A model generated the notes under the pieces. The model worked only from the letters and a program-made list of their open reading frames with translations, did no database searches and was not told where the DNA came from. Both the position numbers and the translations under genes were made by a program. Below, one piece after another: positions 6,346 through 9,557 of a DNA stretch of 9,557 nucleotides (positions are counted from its first letter, which is position 1; each line of letters opens with the position of its first letter). Origin of the DNA: Methylotenera_A sp040387095 (lineage in GTDB: Bacteria; Pseudomonadota; Gammaproteobacteria; Burkholderiales; Methylophilaceae); contig JAZKEJ010000037.1 of the NCBI GenBank assembly GCA_040387095.1, positions 1-9,557 of the forward strand. Reading direction: 5' to 3'.

Positions 6346-7902
6346 TTAAATTAATGCCGTTATCTCAATCACTTTATGATTTTTTTTATTGTGAGCGATT
6401 TTATCCTGCCACATCGCTGGTCCTGTTTTGTGTACTGATTCACCTGTCGCGCTCACAGCGACGGTAACAGGCATATCAACTACATCAAACTCATAAATCG
6501 CTTCCATGCCTAAATCTTCAAATGCAATTACGCGCGATTTTTTAATGGCTTTGCTCACCAAAAACGCTGCGCCACCGACTGCCATTAAGTACACCGACTT
6601 ATATTGCTTAATCACCGCCAGCGTTTCATCGCCGCGCTCTGCTTTACCAATGCTACCAAGCAAGTTAAGCTTTCCTAACATTAATTCGGTGTAATCATCC
6701 ATACGCGTAGCCGTGGTTGGGCCCGCAGGGCCAACTGCTTCTTCGCCCACAGCATCTACCGGGCCAACGTAATAAATAAAACGATTGGTAAAATCTACAG
6801 GCAATGGTTCATTTTTTGCCAACATGGCGGCGATGCGTTTATGTGCAGCATCGCGTCCAGTCAGGATTTTTCCTGTTAATAATAATGTCTCCCCAGCCTG
6901 CCAATTCGCAATATCCGCCTTGGTTAATGTATTCACATTCACTCTTTTTGCTTGAGCGCTTGGCGCCCAATGCACATCAGGGTAAGTACTTAAATCGGGC
7001 GGCGTCAGCTCTGCTGCGCCTGCTCCATCCAAAACAAAATGCACATGCCGTGTAGCAGCACAGTTCGGAATAATCGCCACTGGCAAGCTAGCTGCGTGTG
7101 TTGGATAATCAAGAATCTTTACATCCAACACCGTCGCCAAACCGCCTAAGCCTTGCGCGCCGATGCCTAAATTATTCACTTTTTCAAAAATCTCCAAGCG
7201 CAGCTCTTCAATCCGGTTAAGGCTTTGCTTATTCTTTAACTTATGTATATCAATCGGCGCCATCAACGATTCTTTTGCCATCAACACCGCTTTCTCGGCA
7301 CTGCCGCCAATGCCAACACCCAGCATTCCCGGCGGACACCAGCCCGCACCCATTTGCGGTACAACTTCCAGTATCCAATCCACAATCGAATCATTCGGAT
7401 TCAGCATCGCAAGTTTTGCTTTGTTTTCTGATCCGCCACCTTTCGCGGCGATACTTATTTCAACTGTATCGCCTGCCACCAACGAAACATGCACCACTGC
7501 AGGGGTATTATCTTTCGTATTAATGCGCTTCCCCGCTGGATCCATCACTATCGAAGCGCGCAATTTATTTTCGGGTAACAAGTAGGCTCGGCGTACACCT
7601 TCGTTTACCATTTGCTCGATATCCATTTGTACTATATCAAGGCCGGCATCCCATTTAACATTCATACCCACTTTGACAAAAGCAACCACAATGCCGGTAT
7701 CCTGACAAATCGGACGCTTACCTTCTGCACACATTCTGGAATTGGTAAGTATCTGCGCAATCGCATCTCTAGCCGCAGGCGACTCTTCCAACTTATACGC
7801 TTCACCTAAAGCCTGGATATAGTCAGCTGGATGATAATAAGAAATATATTGCAGCGCATCTGCGATGCTTTGAATAAAATCGGCTTGTTTAATCGTTGTC
7901 AT
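6346..7902 (-). CDS. fumA: Class I (iron-sulfur) fumarate hydratase, single-chain
   Basis: This enzyme reversibly hydrates fumarate to L-malate in the TCA cycle using an oxygen-sensitive [4Fe-4S] cluster. The N-terminal half is the alpha-type catalytic region, with cluster cysteines at Cys66 (RPICQDTG), Cys189 (GAGWCPPG) and Cys281 (IPNCAATRH), plus KGGGSENK (154-161). The C-terminal half is the beta-type domain, with TGRDAAHKR (348-356), GPAGPTTATRMD (391-402) and GGAA (443-446). At 518 residues it is slightly longer than the roughly 507-residue Pseudomonas type, with a small insert near 85-97 and a different, lysine/asparagine-rich C-terminal tail. ATG 7902 is family-like (MTTIKQADFIQSIADALQ), but its Shine-Dalgarno is weak. 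It begins 11 bp after the acyl-CoA synthetase stop, implying a shared transcript. The oxygen-stable class II enzyme (FumC) is unrelated in sequence. Confidence 0.97.
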   Translation of the reverse strand: MTTIKQADFIQSIADALQYISYYHPADYIQALGEAYKLEESPAARDAIAQILTNSRMCAEGKRPICQDTGIVVAFVKVGMNVKWDAGLDIVQMDIEQMVNEGVRRAYLLPENKLRASIVMDPAGKRINTKDNTPAVVHVSLVAGDTVEISIAAKGGGSENKAKLAMLNPNDSIVDWILEVVPQMGAGWCPPGMLGVGIGGSAEKAVLMAKESLMAPIDIHKLKNKQSLNRIEELRLEIFEKVNNLGIGAQGLGGLATVLDVKILDYPTHAASLPVAIIPNCAATRHVHFVLDGAGAAELTPPDLSTYPDVHWAPSAQAKRVNVNTLTKADIANWQAGETLLLTGKILTGRDAAHKRIAAMLAKNEPLPVDFTNRFIYYVGPVDAVGEEAVGPAGPTTATRMDDYTELMLGKLNLLGSIGKAERGDETLAVIKQYKSVYLMAVGGAAFLVSKAIKKSRVIAFEDLGMEAIYEFDVVDMPVTVAVSATGESVHKTGPAMWQDKIAHNKKNHKVIEITALI

Positions 7903-7913
7903 TTAAAAAGTTA

Positions 7914-9554
7914 CTATCTTGATGATTTTGCAATCGCAATATTGGGGCTGATGTCTTTGCGCAAGATTTTACCATTTTTGGTGCGAGGAAAATCTTTAGC
8001 CAAATAGACCGTTTTGGGTGTTTTGTATGCAGCTAAGTGTTGCTTACCAAAGGCCATTAACTCATCAGGGCTTGTAACTGCATCTGATTTTAAGATCACA
8101 TAAATCACTACAAGAAGTTTGTCTTTTTCCATTTCCTCACCTACTGCCGCACAGTCCGCCACATCGGGATGCCCTTTATACACACGCTCAATCTCATACG
8201 GTGAAACACGATAACCAAAGCTTTTAATAATGTCATCTTTTCGGCCTAAAAACCAAATGTAACCATCTTCATCGTATTTTGCATAATCTCCGGTGAAAAA
8301 GTAGCCATCGTGATTATACTTTGCGGTTTCTTCAGCTAAATTCCAATAACGCAAAAATATCCCCGGGTCATTTAACGGTACACAAATCATGCCCTCTTCG
8401 CCCGTTTTGACCACTTCCAGAGTTTCAGGATTCAGCAATTGAATATTGTGTCCTGGCTGCGGAAATCCTGCAGAGCCTGGCCGAATCGGCCTAAACTTAC
8501 TTTGCGATAAATAGTAAGAGAACTCACTCATACCGACAGCTTCATAAATATTCAGACCAAATCGCTCATGCCATTGACTAAGCACTTCGTCTGATAAGTG
8601 CTCACCGGCGCTCATATAATGCCGCAAACTGGGCAAATCGTGTTTTGTCGCTGTGGTTTTTTGCAAAAGCTGTCTGTATATCGTCGGCACGCCAATAAAA
8701 ATGGTAGCTTGGTGCTTTTGAATCAAATTCAACCACACTAACGCGTCGTTTTTGCCTTCATGCACAATCACCGTTTTGCCTAAATACAACGGATCCATTA
8801 ACCCAGAACCCAACACATAGGTCCAGTTAAACTTGCCCGAATGCATGATGCGGTCATTCAAACTATCGTCATAATTAAACCAGTACTGAGCGGCTGGCTG
8901 GCGACCGAGTAACGCGCGATGGGCGTGCAATACGCCTTTAGGGTAACCGGTGGTGCCAGAGGTATAAACCAAATACGCTGGATCATCTGCGCTTGTTTGA
9001 TAGGCAGCTTCACAATCCTGTATTTTGTTTAAGCCACTCTCTAAACTCATCACATCCAGTTGCGGATGGGAATGATTTTTAACAGTTTGTGACAGCAACA
9101 CATGCTTCAGATTAGGCATAATTTTCAAATCGGCGACTAACTGCGATTCCATCGCATGCCACGCTGAGGCATCTGTCACCAGCACTGTCGCGCCTGAATC
9201 TTTTGCTAGATAAGCGACTTCTTCAGCGGTTAATAAGGTTGAAGTAGGCACTGAAATCGCCCCCATTTTCATGGCGCCTAAAAATGCAATCGGATATTCC
9301 AAGCTGTTGGGTAAACGAATCAACACACGATCACCCGCTTTTACATGCATGTTTCTCAGCAACTGGGCAAACTGGTCAGTTTTACGCGCTAACTCTCTGA
9401 AAGTGATTTGCGAAGTGCTAAGCACATCATCTTCCACAATCATGGCAATATTGTCGGCTTGAGGCGTGCCTAAATGTTTATCGCTACAGGCTACGCCGAT
9501 ATTAAAATGGCTGGGGATTTGCCATTGCCATTCTGGAAACTGTTCAAACGCCAT
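7914..9554 (-). CDS. AMP-forming acyl-CoA synthetase (ANL superfamily), substrate unassigned
   Basis: A cytoplasmic acid-CoA ligase that activates a carboxylic acid with ATP to an acyl-AMP and then transfers it to CoA. The adenylation motifs appear in order: phosphate loop TSGTTGYPKG (198-207), SAGEHLSDEV (315-324), YEAVGMSEF (337-345), FTGDYAKYDEDGYIWFLGRK (420-439), GYRVSPYEIE (447-456) and the C-terminal PRTKNGKILR (523-532). Lys529 is the expected adenylation lysine. The 546-residue length fits the family. The overall look is nearer the benzoate/medium-chain ligase branch than acetyl-CoA synthetase, but the acid substrate cannot be read from the sequence. Start ATG 9554 is three bases from the window edge, so the upstream ribosome site and promoter are not visible and an earlier start cannot be excluded. 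It is probably co-transcribed with the downstream fumarase. Confidence 0.9.
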   Translation of the reverse strand: MAFEQFPEWQWQIPSHFNIGVACSDKHLGTPQADNIAMIVEDDVLSTSQITFRELARKTDQFAQLLRNMHVKAGDRVLIRLPNSLEYPIAFLGAMKMGAISVPTSTLLTAEEVAYLAKDSGATVLVTDASAWHAMESQLVADLKIMPNLKHVLLSQTVKNHSHPQLDVMSLESGLNKIQDCEAAYQTSADDPAYLVYTSGTTGYPKGVLHAHRALLGRQPAAQYWFNYDDSLNDRIMHSGKFNWTYVLGSGLMDPLYLGKTVIVHEGKNDALVWLNLIQKHQATIFIGVPTIYRQLLQKTTATKHDLPSLRHYMSAGEHLSDEVLSQWHERFGLNIYEAVGMSEFSYYLSQSKFRPIRPGSAGFPQPGHNIQLLNPETLEVVKTGEEGMICVPLNDPGIFLRYWNLAEETAKYNHDGYFFTGDYAKYDEDGYIWFLGRKDDIIKSFGYRVSPYEIERVYKGHPDVADCAAVGEEMEKDKLLVVIYVILKSDAVTSPDELMAFGKQHLAAYKTPKTVYLAKDFPRTKNGKILRKDISPNIAIAKSSR

Positions 9555-9557
9555 CTT

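Noticed and set aside
6506..7809. Plus-strand open frames opposite fumarase, up to 140 codons
   Set aside because: These are antisense shadows of a well-conserved enzyme with no recognisable domains or ribosome sites.
1..9557. CRISPR array, insertion sequence, prophage or toxin-antitoxin module
   Set aside because: No long spaced direct repeats, transposase motifs, terminal inverted repeats or small toxin/antitoxin-like pairs were found on either strand.

Overview
The window looks like chromosomal DNA from a betaproteobacterium. The proteins resemble those of low-GC Methylophilaceae (Methylotenera-like methylotrophs): an 862-residue AcnB, a single-chain class I fumarase of the Pseudomonas/Betaproteobacteria type, RlmJ, a UPF0114 membrane protein and a DUF2914 membrane protein. 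The taxonomic guess rests on protein resemblance and an AT-leaning base composition judged by eye, with no database search. Eight protein genes fill almost the whole window. I see no tRNA, rRNA, insertion sequence, phage gene or CRISPR array.

Layout. On the plus strand, rlmJ (75-920) encodes a 23S rRNA m6A methyltransferase. It is followed by a gene for a UPF0114/YqhA-type four-helix membrane protein (about 1019-1561). The 98-bp gap between them carries short tandem repeats of about 17 bp, which probably lie in the mRNA leader. All other genes are on the minus strand and converge on this pair. In their direction of transcription they are: an AMP-forming acyl-CoA synthetase (9554-7914), class I fumarase (7902-6346, 11 bp behind it), a secreted protein with one EF-hand (about 6236-5877), acnB (5784-3196), a small four-helix membrane protein (3192-2728, starting 3 nt after the acnB stop and in the same frame), and a seven-helix DUF2914 protein (about 2658-1594).

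How they fit together. AcnB (citrate to isocitrate) and fumarase (fumarate to malate) are both [4Fe-4S] hydro-lyases of the TCA cycle. Here they are separated only by the EF-hand gene. The acyl-CoA synthetase probably shares a transcript with the fumarase. The small membrane gene is probably translated from the acnB message. Candidate sigma70-type promoters lie before rlmJ, the UPF0114 gene, the EF-hand gene and acnB. A strong imperfect hairpin sits between the EF-hand gene and acnB.

This is mostly a housekeeping region, and I do not see an evident new defence, mobile or biosynthetic system. The points worth a second look are the leader repeats, the in-frame acnB/membrane-protein junction, the hairpin overlapping the acnB promoter, the secreted EF-hand protein, the two uncharacterised membrane proteins, and several long homopolymer runs inside genes.
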